NCBI GenBank assembly: GCA_045532455.1
Contig: JAZSFX010000046.1
Location: 1-43,447, forward strand
Origin: Ornithomonoglobus_A sp045532455
GTDB taxonomy: Bacteria > Bacillota > Clostridia > UBA1381
Length of the DNA: 43,447 nt
Direction of reading: 5' to 3'
The notes beneath the pieces were generated by a model that saw only the letters and a list, made by a program, of their open reading frames with translations, searched no databases and was not told the DNA's origin. Positions 23,662 to 31,515 of the stretch are shown one piece after another. Within the stretch, counting starts at the first letter, position 1, and every line of letters begins with the position of its first letter. Both the position numbers and the translations under genes were made by a program.

Positions 23662-24692
23662 TGCTTAAAATAAAAAAAGATAAGCTAAATGATTTATTTT
23701 CCAAAATAAGCGACAGTATGCCCCTCTATTTACCGATAGAGAAAAACAACTCCTCGGAGTTCGGGTTATATCAAGACGGAGTAAGAACTGCTCTTGATAT
23801 GCTGAATACTGTTAAATCACCAAAGGATTTGTTCTTTCCGCAAACCGAAACACTTGCTCATTTTAAAATAAGCGGAAAGAATATCGAAATTTTACCGCCC
23901 GAAATTAAGAGCGAAAAGTTTGTTGTTTACGGTGTAAGAGCATGCGACGTAAAAAGCTTTGATATTCTTGATATGGTATTTATGTCAAACCCCGTTGATG
24001 AGTTTTATGCTACAAGACGAAATAATAGCATTATTATATCCTCTGCTTGCTCAGCTCCTGAGGAAACTTGCTTTTGCAATGTATTTGGTATAGATGCAAC
24101 AAACCCTATGGGTGATATTTCAACGTGGGTTGTTGGTGATGACGTGTTCTTTAAAGCTACAACAGAAAAAGGCGAAGACTTTTTAAAGATTTACTCTGAT
24201 ATGTTCGCAAATGCCGATAATAACGACGAAAATGCACTCAACACTCACAACGAAAATGTAAAAGCCATTGTAAACGAGCTTCCTTTATCAAATCTTGATT
24301 TATCGGAATTTGGCGAGGGTGCAACTCCTAAAATGTTTGACCGTAGCGAATGGGATGAGCTTTCAAAGGCTTGTATAGGTTGCGGTACCTGTACATTTAC
24401 TTGTCCTACGTGTCAGTGCTACGATATTCGCGATTTTGATACGGGACACGGTGTACAGAGATATCGTTGCTGGGATTCTTGTATGTACAGTGATTTTACA
24501 AAAATGGCGCACGGCAACTCAAGAAAATCACAAAAGGAACGTTTCAGACAGAGATTTATGCACAAGCTTGTGTACTTCCCCGATAACAACAATGGCGAAT
24601 TTTCGTGTGTTGGTTGCGGAAGATGTGTTTCAAAATGCCCTATATCAATGAATATAGCAAAAGTTATAAAAGTTCTGGGAGGTAAAAAATAA
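23661..24692 (+). CDS. AsrA/HydB-like 4Fe-4S dicluster subunit
   Basis: This 343-residue protein matches the AsrA/HydB (anaerobic sulfite reductase A, sulfhydrogenase beta) type: GVRACDVKSFDILDMVF (about 91-107), SSACSAPEETCFC (128-139), then two ferredoxin sites, CIGCGTCTFTCPTC (Cys238, 241, 244, 248, with 251) and CVGCGRCVSKCP (Cys316, 319, 322, 326). It is paired with the following FAD/NAD reductase exactly as asrA is with asrB or hydB with hydG, so together they form the NAD(P)H input of the complex. It starts and stops within TAATG overlaps. It also corresponds to one of the Flx Fe-S subunits. Confidence 0.82.
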   Translation: MLKIKKDKLNDLFSKISDSMPLYLPIEKNNSSEFGLYQDGVRTALDMLNTVKSPKDLFFPQTETLAHFKISGKNIEILPPEIKSEKFVVYGVRACDVKSFDILDMVFMSNPVDEFYATRRNNSIIISSACSAPEETCFCNVFGIDATNPMGDISTWVVGDDVFFKATTEKGEDFLKIYSDMFANADNNDENALNTHNENVKAIVNELPLSNLDLSEFGEGATPKMFDRSEWDELSKACIGCGTCTFTCPTCQCYDIRDFDTGHGVQRYRCWDSCMYSDFTKMAHGNSRKSQKERFRQRFMHKLVYFPDNNNGEFSCVGCGRCVSKCPISMNIAKVIKVLGGKK

Positions 24693-25513
24693 TGGATATG
24701 TTAATACCACAATTAGGCGTTGTTACAGATGTAAGACGCGATACTCCCGATGTTAAAACATTCAGGGTTGAAGCTATTGGCGGCGGCAAGGCTTTTGAGC
24801 ATATGCCCGGTCAGTGTGCAATGCTTTCAATCCCTGGTGTTGGTGAGGCAATGTTTTCTATAACCTCCTCGCCCACTGTAACTGAATATATGGAGTTTTC
24901 TATAAAAAAATGCGGTTGCCTTACAGAATGGCTTCACCAGATGGATGTTGGTCAGCAAATAACAATAAGAGGTCCATACGGTAATGCATTCCCCGTAGAA
25001 ACCGAGCTTAAAGGCAAGGATTTGTTGTTTATTGCAGGAGGTATCGGTCTTGCACCGTTGCGCTCAGTTATAAACTATGTAAGAGCAAAACGCGAAAACT
25101 ACGGAAAGATTGATATTGTTTATGGCTCACGTTCAAAAGAAGATTTGGTAGACTATGAGGAAATTAAGAACGAGTGGTCAAAGGATACGGGCATAAATGT
25201 GCATTTAACAATCGACCGCGAACAAGAGGATTGGGACGGTAACGTCGGCTTTGTTCCCAATTACGTAAAAGAGCTTGGGTTTGACACAAACAAGACAGTT
25301 CTTGTTTGCGGTCCCCCTATAATGATAAAATTTGTTCTTGCGGCATTGATGGAGCTTGGCTTTGAAAAGACACAGGTATTTACAACGATGGAATTAAGAA
25401 TGAAATGCGGTATAGGTAAATGCGGAAGATGTAATATAGGCTCAAAATACGTTTGCAAAGACGGTCCTGTTTTCCGTTGCGATGAGCTTAGTGAACTACC
25501 CGACGAATATTAA
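24692..25513 (+). CDS. FAD/NAD(P)-binding reductase subunit (AsrB/HydG/FlxA-like)
   Basis: This 273-residue ferredoxin-NADP reductase-type protein binds FAD near MFSITSSP (about 54-61) and NAD(P) through GGIGLAPLR (116-124) and CGPPIM (206-211). A C-terminal [2Fe-2S] site CGIGKCGRC (Cys239, 244, 247, then 255) is typical of the AsrB/HydG/dihydroorotate dehydrogenase K type. It is the expected NADH entry of the Hdr-Flx complex. NADH rather than NADPH is inferred from the FlxA parallel and the Rex operator, not from a residue. Spacing to the fumarate-reductase-like pair is 17 bases with AGGAGG. Confidence 0.88.
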   Translation: MDMLIPQLGVVTDVRRDTPDVKTFRVEAIGGGKAFEHMPGQCAMLSIPGVGEAMFSITSSPTVTEYMEFSIKKCGCLTEWLHQMDVGQQITIRGPYGNAFPVETELKGKDLLFIAGGIGLAPLRSVINYVRAKRENYGKIDIVYGSRSKEDLVDYEEIKNEWSKDTGINVHLTIDREQEDWDGNVGFVPNYVKELGFDTNKTVLVCGPPIMIKFVLAALMELGFEKTQVFTTMELRMKCGIGKCGRCNIGSKYVCKDGPVFRCDELSELPDEY

Positions 25514-25530
25514 TTGCAGGAGGAAAAAGA

Positions 25531-26205
25531 ATGGAAAATATGGTTAATGTGTACTTTTTCGGCAAGAAATATACAGTTCCTGCCGGTCTTACAATAATGA
25601 CTGCTATGGAATATGCAGGCTATCAGCTTGTCAGAGGTTGCGGTTGCCGTAACGGTTTTTGCGGTGCTTGTGCAACAATTTACAGAATAAAGGGCGACAG
25701 AGAATTAAAGGTGTGTCTTGCTTGCCAGACAACTGTTGAGGATAATATGTATGTGGCAACTCTCCCCTTCTTTCCGCTTGTTAAGGAAGTATATAACATT
25801 GAGGAAGTCAAGCCGACAGAGCAGATTATGATGCAACTCTATCCCGAAATATATTCCTGTATTGGTTGTAACGCGTGTACAAAGAGTTGTACACAAGGTC
25901 TTAATGTAATGCAGTATATTGCATACGCTCAAAGAGGCGAATACGAAAAATGTGCAGAAGAATCTTTCGACTGTGTAATGTGCGGTGTATGCTCATCAAG
26001 ATGTCCTGCCGGAATTTCACACCCACAGGTTGCTCTTTTAGCAAGACGTCTTACAGGTAAGTATCTTGCTCCGACTTCAGACCATCTCGAAGCAAGAGTA
26101 AAGGAAATTGAAAACGGAACATTTACTGAGCTTATAGAGGATTTGATGCAAAAGCCGATTGAAGAATTAAAAGAGCTTTACAACAACAGAGAAATCGAGA
26201 AATAA
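25531..26205 (+). CDS. Fumarate reductase/succinate dehydrogenase-like iron-sulfur subunit
   Basis: This 224-residue protein begins with a plant-type [2Fe-2S] domain (Cys37, 39, 44, 47, 62) and continues with two 4Fe-4S motifs, CIGCNACTKSC (Cys110, 113, 116, 120) and CVMCGVCSSRCP (Cys148, 151, 154, 158). Classical SdhB/FrdB proteins have one 2Fe-2S, one 4Fe-4S and one 3Fe-4S; here both C-terminal sites look like full 4Fe-4S sites, and no quinone or membrane anchor subunit is encoded. It would carry electrons from the Hdr part to the flavoprotein that follows after 15 bases. The ATG has GGAGG six bases upstream. Confidence 0.85.
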   Translation: MENMVNVYFFGKKYTVPAGLTIMTAMEYAGYQLVRGCGCRNGFCGACATIYRIKGDRELKVCLACQTTVEDNMYVATLPFFPLVKEVYNIEEVKPTEQIMMQLYPEIYSCIGCNACTKSCTQGLNVMQYIAYAQRGEYEKCAEESFDCVMCGVCSSRCPAGISHPQVALLARRLTGKYLAPTSDHLEARVKEIENGTFTELIEDLMQKPIEELKELYNNREIEK

Positions 26206-26220
26206 GGAGGGGTGCAAGAT

Positions 26221-27813
26221 ATGTTTACTGAGGAAATGCTTGAGTCTATCAAAAAGGTAGAGGCAACAAGAAGTGAAAGAATTGGCTTTGAGCCAAAAAG
26301 AATGAGTGCCGAAGAAAAAGAAGCACTGTTAAAAGAATTCCACCCCGACTACAAAACAGACGGTTTTGCAACGCTTAGTGTAGGTGCTAACAAGGGCGAC
26401 AAAGTTCCTGAGGAATTAGCTGCACTGTTACAGGGCAAAAGCAGAGTTTTAGACCTTGACGTTGACCTTTCAAAAACGGATTACACAACTGATGTGTTAA
26501 TCATTGGTGGCGGCGGTGCAGGTGCATCTGCGGCTATTGAGGCAAACGAAGCCGGTGCAGATGTTATGATTGTAACAAAGCTGAGAATTGGCGATGCCAA
26601 TACTATGATGGCAGAGGGCGGTATTCAGGCAGCTGACAAGGAACACGACTCACCTGCACAACACTATATCGACGCGTTAGGCGGCGGACATTATGCAAAC
26701 GTTCCCGAGCTTTTGCAAAAGCTTGTAACAGACGGTCCTGGTGCAGTCAAGTGGCTCAATGACCTAGGAGTTATGTTTGATAAAGCAGAAGACGGAACTA
26801 TGATTACCACTCATGGTGGTGGTACTTCAAGAAAAAGAATGCACGTGGCAAAGGATTATTCGGGTGCAGAAATAATGAGAGTTTTGCGCGACGAGGTAAT
26901 AAACCGTCAAATTCCTGTTGTAGACTTTACTGCGGCAATAGAGCTTTTGACCGACAAAGACGGTAAGGCATGCGGTGCAGTTTTGATGAATATGGAAACA
27001 AAAGAAATCCTTATCGCAAGAGCAAAGACAGTTATTATTGCAACGGGTGGTGCAGGACGTTTACACTATCAGGGCTTCCCTACTTCCAATCACTATGGTG
27101 CAACTGCAGACGGTCTTGTATTGGGTTACCGCGCAGGTGCAAAGCTTTTGTATGCAGATACTTTGCAATACCACCCGACAGGTGTTGCTTTCCCCGACCA
27201 GATATATGGTGCGCTTGTAACCGAAAAGGTACGTTCAATCGGTGCAATGCTTGTAAATGCTGACGGTGTTGCTTTTATGCACCCGTTAGAAACCCGAGAT
27301 GTTAGTGCGGCGTCTATCATAAGAGAGTGTTCACAAAGGGGCAAGGGCGTAACCACACCTCACGGTGCAGCCGTTTGGCTCGATACTCCTATGATTGAGC
27401 AAATTCACGGCGAGGGTACAATCGAAAAAAGAATTCCGGGTATGATGAGAATGTATGGTAAATACGGCTGGGATATAAGAAAAACACCTATGCTTGTTTA
27501 CCCTACACTTCACTATCAGAATGGCGGTCTCTATATTAACCCCAACGGAATGACAGATGTAGAAAACTTATTCGTTGCAGGTGAGGCAGTAGGCGGAATT
27601 CATGGCAGAAACAGACTTATGGGTAACTCTCTGCTTGATATAATTGTGTTTGGACGTCATGCTGGTCAGCAAGCGGCGGCCACTTCAAAGAATGTTGAAA
27701 TCGGTGAGCCAACGCTTAATCACGTTGCAAAATTTGAGGCTGAGATTAAGAGTGCAAATATACAACAAACAACCGTTTCACCTCAGCTTCTTCCCGATTA
27801 CAGAAGAAAATAA
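26221..27813 (+). CDS. Soluble fumarate reductase-like flavoprotein
   Basis: This 530-residue FrdA/SdhA/NadB-family flavoprotein has an extra N-terminal region of about 85 residues before the FAD motif IIGGGGAGASAA. Catalytic residues of fumarate reductases are in place: His318 (YHPTG), Glu335 and Arg338 (TEKVRS), Arg359 (RDVSAAS), His431 (TLHYQNGG) and Arg465 (HGRNRLMGNSL). The His that binds FAD covalently in SdhA/FrdA is replaced (DANTMMAEGG, Asn127), so FAD should be non-covalent, as in aspartate oxidase and soluble fumarate reductases. This favours fumarate reduction over succinate oxidation. I use the ATG at 26221, eight bases after AAGGAGG, not the GTG at 26212. Another enoate substrate cannot be excluded. 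Confidence 0.83.
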   Translation: MFTEEMLESIKKVEATRSERIGFEPKRMSAEEKEALLKEFHPDYKTDGFATLSVGANKGDKVPEELAALLQGKSRVLDLDVDLSKTDYTTDVLIIGGGGAGASAAIEANEAGADVMIVTKLRIGDANTMMAEGGIQAADKEHDSPAQHYIDALGGGHYANVPELLQKLVTDGPGAVKWLNDLGVMFDKAEDGTMITTHGGGTSRKRMHVAKDYSGAEIMRVLRDEVINRQIPVVDFTAAIELLTDKDGKACGAVLMNMETKEILIARAKTVIIATGGAGRLHYQGFPTSNHYGATADGLVLGYRAGAKLLYADTLQYHPTGVAFPDQIYGALVTEKVRSIGAMLVNADGVAFMHPLETRDVSAASIIRECSQRGKGVTTPHGAAVWLDTPMIEQIHGEGTIEKRIPGMMRMYGKYGWDIRKTPMLVYPTLHYQNGGLYINPNGMTDVENLFVAGEAVGGIHGRNRLMGNSLLDIIVFGRHAGQQAAATSKNVEIGEPTLNHVAKFEAEIKSANIQQTTVSPQLLPDYRRK

Positions 27814-27820
27814 AATTTTA

Positions 27821-27842
27821 TGGGGCTTGTATTCAAGCCCCA
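27821..27842. repeat. 9-bp inverted repeat between the operon end and the next promoter
   Basis: TGGGGCTTG pairs with CAAGCCCCA around the loop TATT and abuts the -35 box of the transporter promoter. It lacks a T-run, so it may be an mRNA 3' stabiliser, a weak terminator or an operator. Confidence 0.6.
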
Positions 27843-27871
27843 TTGACACGTGGAAAAAATTTGTGTATAAT
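27843..27871 (+). promoter_or_regulatory. Exact-consensus SigA promoter of the AAEx transporter
   Basis: TTGACA (27843-27848) and TATAAT (27866-27871) with a 17-base spacer. It gives the transporter expression independent of the upstream operon. Confidence 0.88.
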
Positions 27872-27905
27872 TATAATGCATAATTATAAAAGGAGTTGCT
27901 AAAAA

Positions 27906-29060
27906 ATGGAAACATTATTTAATCTCATGAACATACCGTTAGTATGTGTATTTTTGATAGCTGCATTAGGTTATCTCATAGGCGGTATTAAAATTAAGGG
28001 CATAGAAATCGGAACTGCAGGGGTTTTGCTTGTTGCATTAGTATTCGGGCATTTTAAGTTCGAAGTTCCATCGTTTGTAAATGATTTGGGTATTGCGTTA
28101 TTTGTAACGTCTGTAGGCTTTATTGCAGGACCTAAATTTTTCAGGAATTTTTTAAAGAATGCAAAATCATACGTGGTTTTAGGTTTTCTTATAATACTCA
28201 TAGGCGCAGCCACTTGTGCGCTTACCGTGCTTATAAGCGGTGGCAAGGTTAGTCCTGAGCTTGCAGCAGGCCTACTTACAGGTGCACTCACAAGCACACC
28301 AGGCTTTGCAGCTGCAAAAGAAGCGGCAGGTGGTGCACTCGCTGCAGATGTTGCCACAGGCTACGGTATTGCGTATCCGTTTGGTGTAATTGGTGTGGTA
28401 TTGTTTGTTCAGCTTATTCCTAAGATATTAAAATTAAATATGGAAGACGAACGCAAAAAATTTGAGGCGGCAAACGAGGTTTCCATAAAGGAATACAAAG
28501 GCAAGCTGTTCAGCGTTGATGAATTTGGATTTATGCCATTGGCTTTAGCTATAGTTTTTGGTGTATTAATAGGAAAAATTTCTATCCCGTTGCCTGGCGG
28601 TGCGTCGTTTGCACTTGGTACATCTGGCGGTCCGCTTATATCAGGTCTGATATTTGGACATTTTGGTCATATAGGCAAATTAAGTCTTAAGGTAAAAACT
28701 GACGTTTTAAAAACAATGCGCGAGCTTGGTCTTGCACTGTTTCTTATTGCGGCAGGTGTACAAGGCGGTCAGTCCTTTGTTGAAATCTTAAAAGAGCAAG
28801 GTGCTATGTTGTTTTTATACGGTGCTTTGATGACAATATTCCCTATGATTATAGGTTATATATTTGCAAAATATGTTCTAAAGCTTAGCATATTCAATAA
28901 TCTTGGCTCAATCTGCGGCGGTATGACAAGTACCCCTGCTTTGGGAACTCTTATTGGTGTTACGGGTACAGATGATATAGCTACTGCATATGCGTCTACA
29001 TACCCTATTGCACTTGTTTGTGTAGTATTGGCGGCACAGTTTATTGTAGTTTTGATGTAA
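27906..29060 (+). CDS. AAEx-family transporter without RCK domains (possible succinate or aspartate exporter)
   Basis: This 384-residue polytopic membrane protein has both halves of the Asp-Al_Ex duplication: N-terminal LTSTPGFAAAKEAA...YGIAYPFGVIGV (about 120-160) and C-terminal GGMTSTPALG...YASTYPIALV (about 340-375). Relatives such as AspT, SucE and YidE are about 540-560 residues with two TrkA-C/RCK domains in the central loop; here that loop is only about 25 residues, so the regulatory domains are missing. Family members exchange aspartate/alanine or export succinate. Its place right after the fumarate-reductase-like genes suggests dicarboxylate export, by inference. The ATG follows AAAAGGAG. 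Confidence 0.8.
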   Translation: METLFNLMNIPLVCVFLIAALGYLIGGIKIKGIEIGTAGVLLVALVFGHFKFEVPSFVNDLGIALFVTSVGFIAGPKFFRNFLKNAKSYVVLGFLIILIGAATCALTVLISGGKVSPELAAGLLTGALTSTPGFAAAKEAAGGALAADVATGYGIAYPFGVIGVVLFVQLIPKILKLNMEDERKKFEAANEVSIKEYKGKLFSVDEFGFMPLALAIVFGVLIGKISIPLPGGASFALGTSGGPLISGLIFGHFGHIGKLSLKVKTDVLKTMRELGLALFLIAAGVQGGQSFVEILKEQGAMLFLYGALMTIFPMIIGYIFAKYVLKLSIFNNLGSICGGMTSTPALGTLIGVTGTDDIATAYASTYPIALVCVVLAAQFIVVLM

Positions 29061-29061
29061 T

Positions 29062-30276
29062 ATGAATTTATTTAACTCTATCCCCGATGTCATACGGGAA
29101 ATAATAGATAAAATTGAATATGACGGATATGAGGCATACATTGTCGGCGGTTGTGTACGTGATTGTATAATGGGTATTGAGCCTCAGGATTACGACCTGT
29201 GTACCAATGCCCTGCCCGAGAAAATCTTAGAGATTTTTGAGAGTGATGATATCGTAGACGCAGGCTTAAAGCATGGTACTGTAGGCGTTATAAAAAATCA
29301 CAATGTATATGAAATCACCACCTACCGTATTGACGGTGAATATTCCGACGGACGACACCCCGACAGTGTTTTGTTTACAAGTCTTTTAAGTGAAGATTTA
29401 AGACGCCGCGACTTTACTATAAATGCTATGGCTTACAACCCAAAAACAGGCCTTGTAGATATATATGGTGGTCAGGAAGATATAAAAAACGGTGTTATCC
29501 GTTGTGTAGGCAGGGCAAAAGAGCGTTTTGAAGAAGATGCTTTAAGAATTCTTCGTGCCATTCGTTTTGCTTCACGTTTTAATTTTGAAATCCATACTGA
29601 AACTGCAAAAGAAATGCACTCTCAGTTTCCGTCAATAGATAATGTGTCAATAGAGCGTATATGTACTGAGTTTACAAAAACAATTATATGCAAAAATGCT
29701 TCTCGCTTTTTGGGTGAATTTCGTGATATAATATCACATTTTATTCCCGAAATAAAGCATATATCCGACACAGATTATGCAAAAAATCTTGCATCTTTAC
29801 AAAAGAGTTCTGATGATATTTATGTTAAGTTATCACTTTTCTTTAATGGTATCGAAAGCGAGAGTGTAAAAAAGATTTTAAAAAGGTTAAGATGCTCTAA
29901 TGTAATCATAGATAAGGTCAGCACGTTTATATCTTGCATAGATATGAACTTATGCGATACTAAGAGGAACACTAAACTACTACTTCAGCGCTTCGGCTAT
30001 GAGGATTTAGAAAGGTTTCTTGAAATAAAGCTTCTTATTGGCAAGAACAATGATGAAGTTATTAACAGTATAAAGAAAATTGCAGAAGAAGTTATTAATA
30101 ACAACGAATGTTACAGTATAAAAACTCTTGCAATAAATGGCGATACGCTAAAAGAATTGGGCATTACAAACGGTCTTGAAATCGGCAGCACACTAAAAAA
30201 ACTTGTTGACGAGGTTATTGACGAAAAATTAGAAAATGACCGCGATGCACTTATAAAGTATATTATGGAAAAATAA
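29062..30276 (+). CDS. cca: CCA tRNA nucleotidyltransferase
   Basis: This class II polymerase adds or repairs the 3' CCA end of tRNAs. The 404-residue protein has the nucleotidyltransferase motif VGGCVRDCIMG...DYDLCTNA with the catalytic Asp pair, the basic EDLRRRDFTINAMAY motif that recognises nucleotides, and the RFEEDALRILRAIRFASRFNFEI neck region, followed by the helical body and tail domains. Its start lies one base after the transporter stop, so the two are co-transcribed from 27843. A ribosome site is weak, which suggests translational coupling. A good terminator follows. Confidence 0.95.
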   Translation: MNLFNSIPDVIREIIDKIEYDGYEAYIVGGCVRDCIMGIEPQDYDLCTNALPEKILEIFESDDIVDAGLKHGTVGVIKNHNVYEITTYRIDGEYSDGRHPDSVLFTSLLSEDLRRRDFTINAMAYNPKTGLVDIYGGQEDIKNGVIRCVGRAKERFEEDALRILRAIRFASRFNFEIHTETAKEMHSQFPSIDNVSIERICTEFTKTIICKNASRFLGEFRDIISHFIPEIKHISDTDYAKNLASLQKSSDDIYVKLSLFFNGIESESVKKILKRLRCSNVIIDKVSTFISCIDMNLCDTKRNTKLLLQRFGYEDLERFLEIKLLIGKNNDEVINSIKKIAEEVINNNECYSIKTLAINGDTLKELGITNGLEIGSTLKKLVDEVIDEKLENDRDALIKYIMEK

Positions 30277-30277
30277 C

Positions 30278-30305
30278 GGGCAACTCACAGAGTTGTCCTT
30301 TTTTT
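30278..30305 (+). terminator. Intrinsic terminator after cca
   Basis: GGGCAACTC pairs with GAGTTGTCC (one G-U pair) around an ACA loop, followed by seven T. Confidence 0.9.
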
Positions 30306-30341
30306 AGTTTGTGTGATTTGCTTTTAAATTCCCTATAAACC

Positions 30342-30369
30342 TTGACTTTTGGCGAAAAAGTGGTATAAT
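30342..30369 (+). promoter_or_regulatory. SigA promoter of the COG0523 gene pair
   Basis: TTGACT (30342-30347) and TATAAT (30364-30369) are 16 bases apart. I looked for a Zur-type palindrome here and found none. Confidence 0.75.
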
Positions 30370-30409
30370 TTAGAATGGATAGTATTTTTTATAAACGGAG
30401 GTCATAACA

Positions 30410-31501
30410 ATGACAAAAATAGACATATTTTCGGGATTTTTAGGTGCAGGAAAAACCACATTTATTAAAAAACTGATTAACGAAGCATACAAAGGCGAAA
30501 AATTAGTTCTTATTGAGAATGAATTTGGCGAGATTGGAATAGATGGCGGATTTTTACAAGATGCAGGCATAGAAATTACCGAGATGAATTCGGGTTGTAT
30601 ATGTTGTTCTCTTGTGGGTGATTTTGGTGAGGCATTAAAGAAAGTTATTAACGAGTATTCACCCGACAGAATTCTTATTGAGCCATCAGGTGTGGGCAAG
30701 CTTTCCGACGTAATATCTGCAGTAAAAAACCTGGAGCTTGAAGATGTTATACTAAACAGCTTTACCACAGTTGCAGATGCAAAAAAATGCAAAATGTATA
30801 TGAAAAACTTTGGCGAGTTCTTTAATGACCAGATTGAACACGCACAATGTATTGTGCTCTCACACACACAGTCAACAAGTGAACAAAGACTTGATGAGGC
30901 AGTTAAACTTATAAAAGAGCACAACAAAAGTGCAGTTATTGTAACAACTGATTGGGACGAGCTTGATGCTCATCAGCTTATAGAGGCAATGGAGCACAAA
31001 GATACTCTCGAAAATGCTATTGACGAAATACACCACCATCACGAACATTGTGGGTGCGGACATAAGCACCATCACCACGAGCACTGTGATTGTGAACACG
31101 AACACCATCACCACGAGCACTGCGATTGCGGACACGAACACCATCACCACGAGCATTGTGAGTGCGAACACGAACACCACCATCACGAGCATTGCGAGTG
31201 CGGACACGAACATCATCACCACCACGCAGACGATGTATTTACAAGCTGTGGTTTTGAAACTACCAAGAAATTCAGTGCAGATGAAATAACAAACATTTTA
31301 AATGCACTTGAAGATGAGAATAAATACGGTATGGTTTTACGTGCAAAGGGTATTGTTGAGAGTGAAAATAATTGGATACACTTTGACTATATTCCCCAAG
31401 AGTGCGATGTGCGTTTTGGAAGTGCATCAATAATAGGCAGAATTTGTGTTATAGGTGCAAACATAATTGAGGAAGAAATAAGGAAGTTATTTAATATTTA
31501 A
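30410..31501 (+). CDS. COG0523 (CobW/YciC-like) GTPase with His/Cys-rich repeat region
   Basis: COG0523 proteins are GTP-dependent metallochaperones or insertases. This 363-residue member has the P-loop GFLGAGKTT (9-17), the metal-binding CICC (63-66, the family's CXCC) and IEPSG (90-94). The guanine-specificity motif, usually NKXD, reads SHTQ (151-154), an odd divergence. Residues 208-267 are five tandem 12-residue units of the form HHHHEHCXCXHX plus a sixth HHHHH, a strong metal-binding region, then a CobW C-terminal domain. The ATG has CGGAGG upstream and a second GTPase gene follows after 14 bases. Zinc handling is the likely role; nickel or cobalt are possible. Confidence 0.88.
   Translation: MTKIDIFSGFLGAGKTTFIKKLINEAYKGEKLVLIENEFGEIGIDGGFLQDAGIEITEMNSGCICCSLVGDFGEALKKVINEYSPDRILIEPSGVGKLSDVISAVKNLELEDVILNSFTTVADAKKCKMYMKNFGEFFNDQIEHAQCIVLSHTQSTSEQRLDEAVKLIKEHNKSAVIVTTDWDELDAHQLIEAMEHKDTLENAIDEIHHHHEHCGCGHKHHHHEHCDCEHEHHHHEHCDCGHEHHHHEHCECEHEHHHHEHCECGHEHHHHHADDVFTSCGFETTKKFSADEITNILNALEDENKYGMVLRAKGIVESENNWIHFDYIPQECDVRFGSASIIGRICVIGANIIEEEIRKLFNI
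31031..31225 (+). repeat. 36-bp in-frame tandem repeat (5.4 units) encoding His/Cys-rich units
   Basis: Five units of 36 bases (31031-31210) encode HHHHEHC(G/D/E)C(G/E)H(K/E), followed by a partial unit. Units alternate between CXCGH and CXCEH forms and vary mostly at third codon positions, which shows selection on the protein. Confidence 0.9.
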
Positions 31502-31515
31502 GGAGTTATACCAAT

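Noticed and set aside
23661..25513. Anaerobic sulfite reductase AsrABC
   Set aside because: The AsrA-like and AsrB-like subunits are present, but no siroheme AsrC subunit follows; the next genes are fumarate-reductase-like.
20271..27813. Hydrogenase- or formate-dehydrogenase-linked Hdr complex
   Set aside because: No NiFe or FeFe hydrogenase or formate dehydrogenase subunit lies in the operon. The NAD-binding AsrB/HydG-like subunit is the only visible electron entry.
26221..27813. L-aspartate oxidase (NadB)
   Set aside because: It has a dedicated Fe-S partner of the FrdB type and an Hdr-Flx operon, and no nadA or nadC nearby. NadB acts without an Fe-S partner.
30306..30409. Zur operator before the His-rich GTPase
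   Set aside because: No TAAATCGTAAT-like palindrome is present, only a promoter. Metal control is not supported by sequence here.
31031..31225. Regular 36-bp repeats that could suggest a CRISPR array
   Set aside because: The units are contiguous without spacers and encode in-frame His/Cys repeats within a COG0523 gene. The antisense open frame over this region is a by-product of the repeat.
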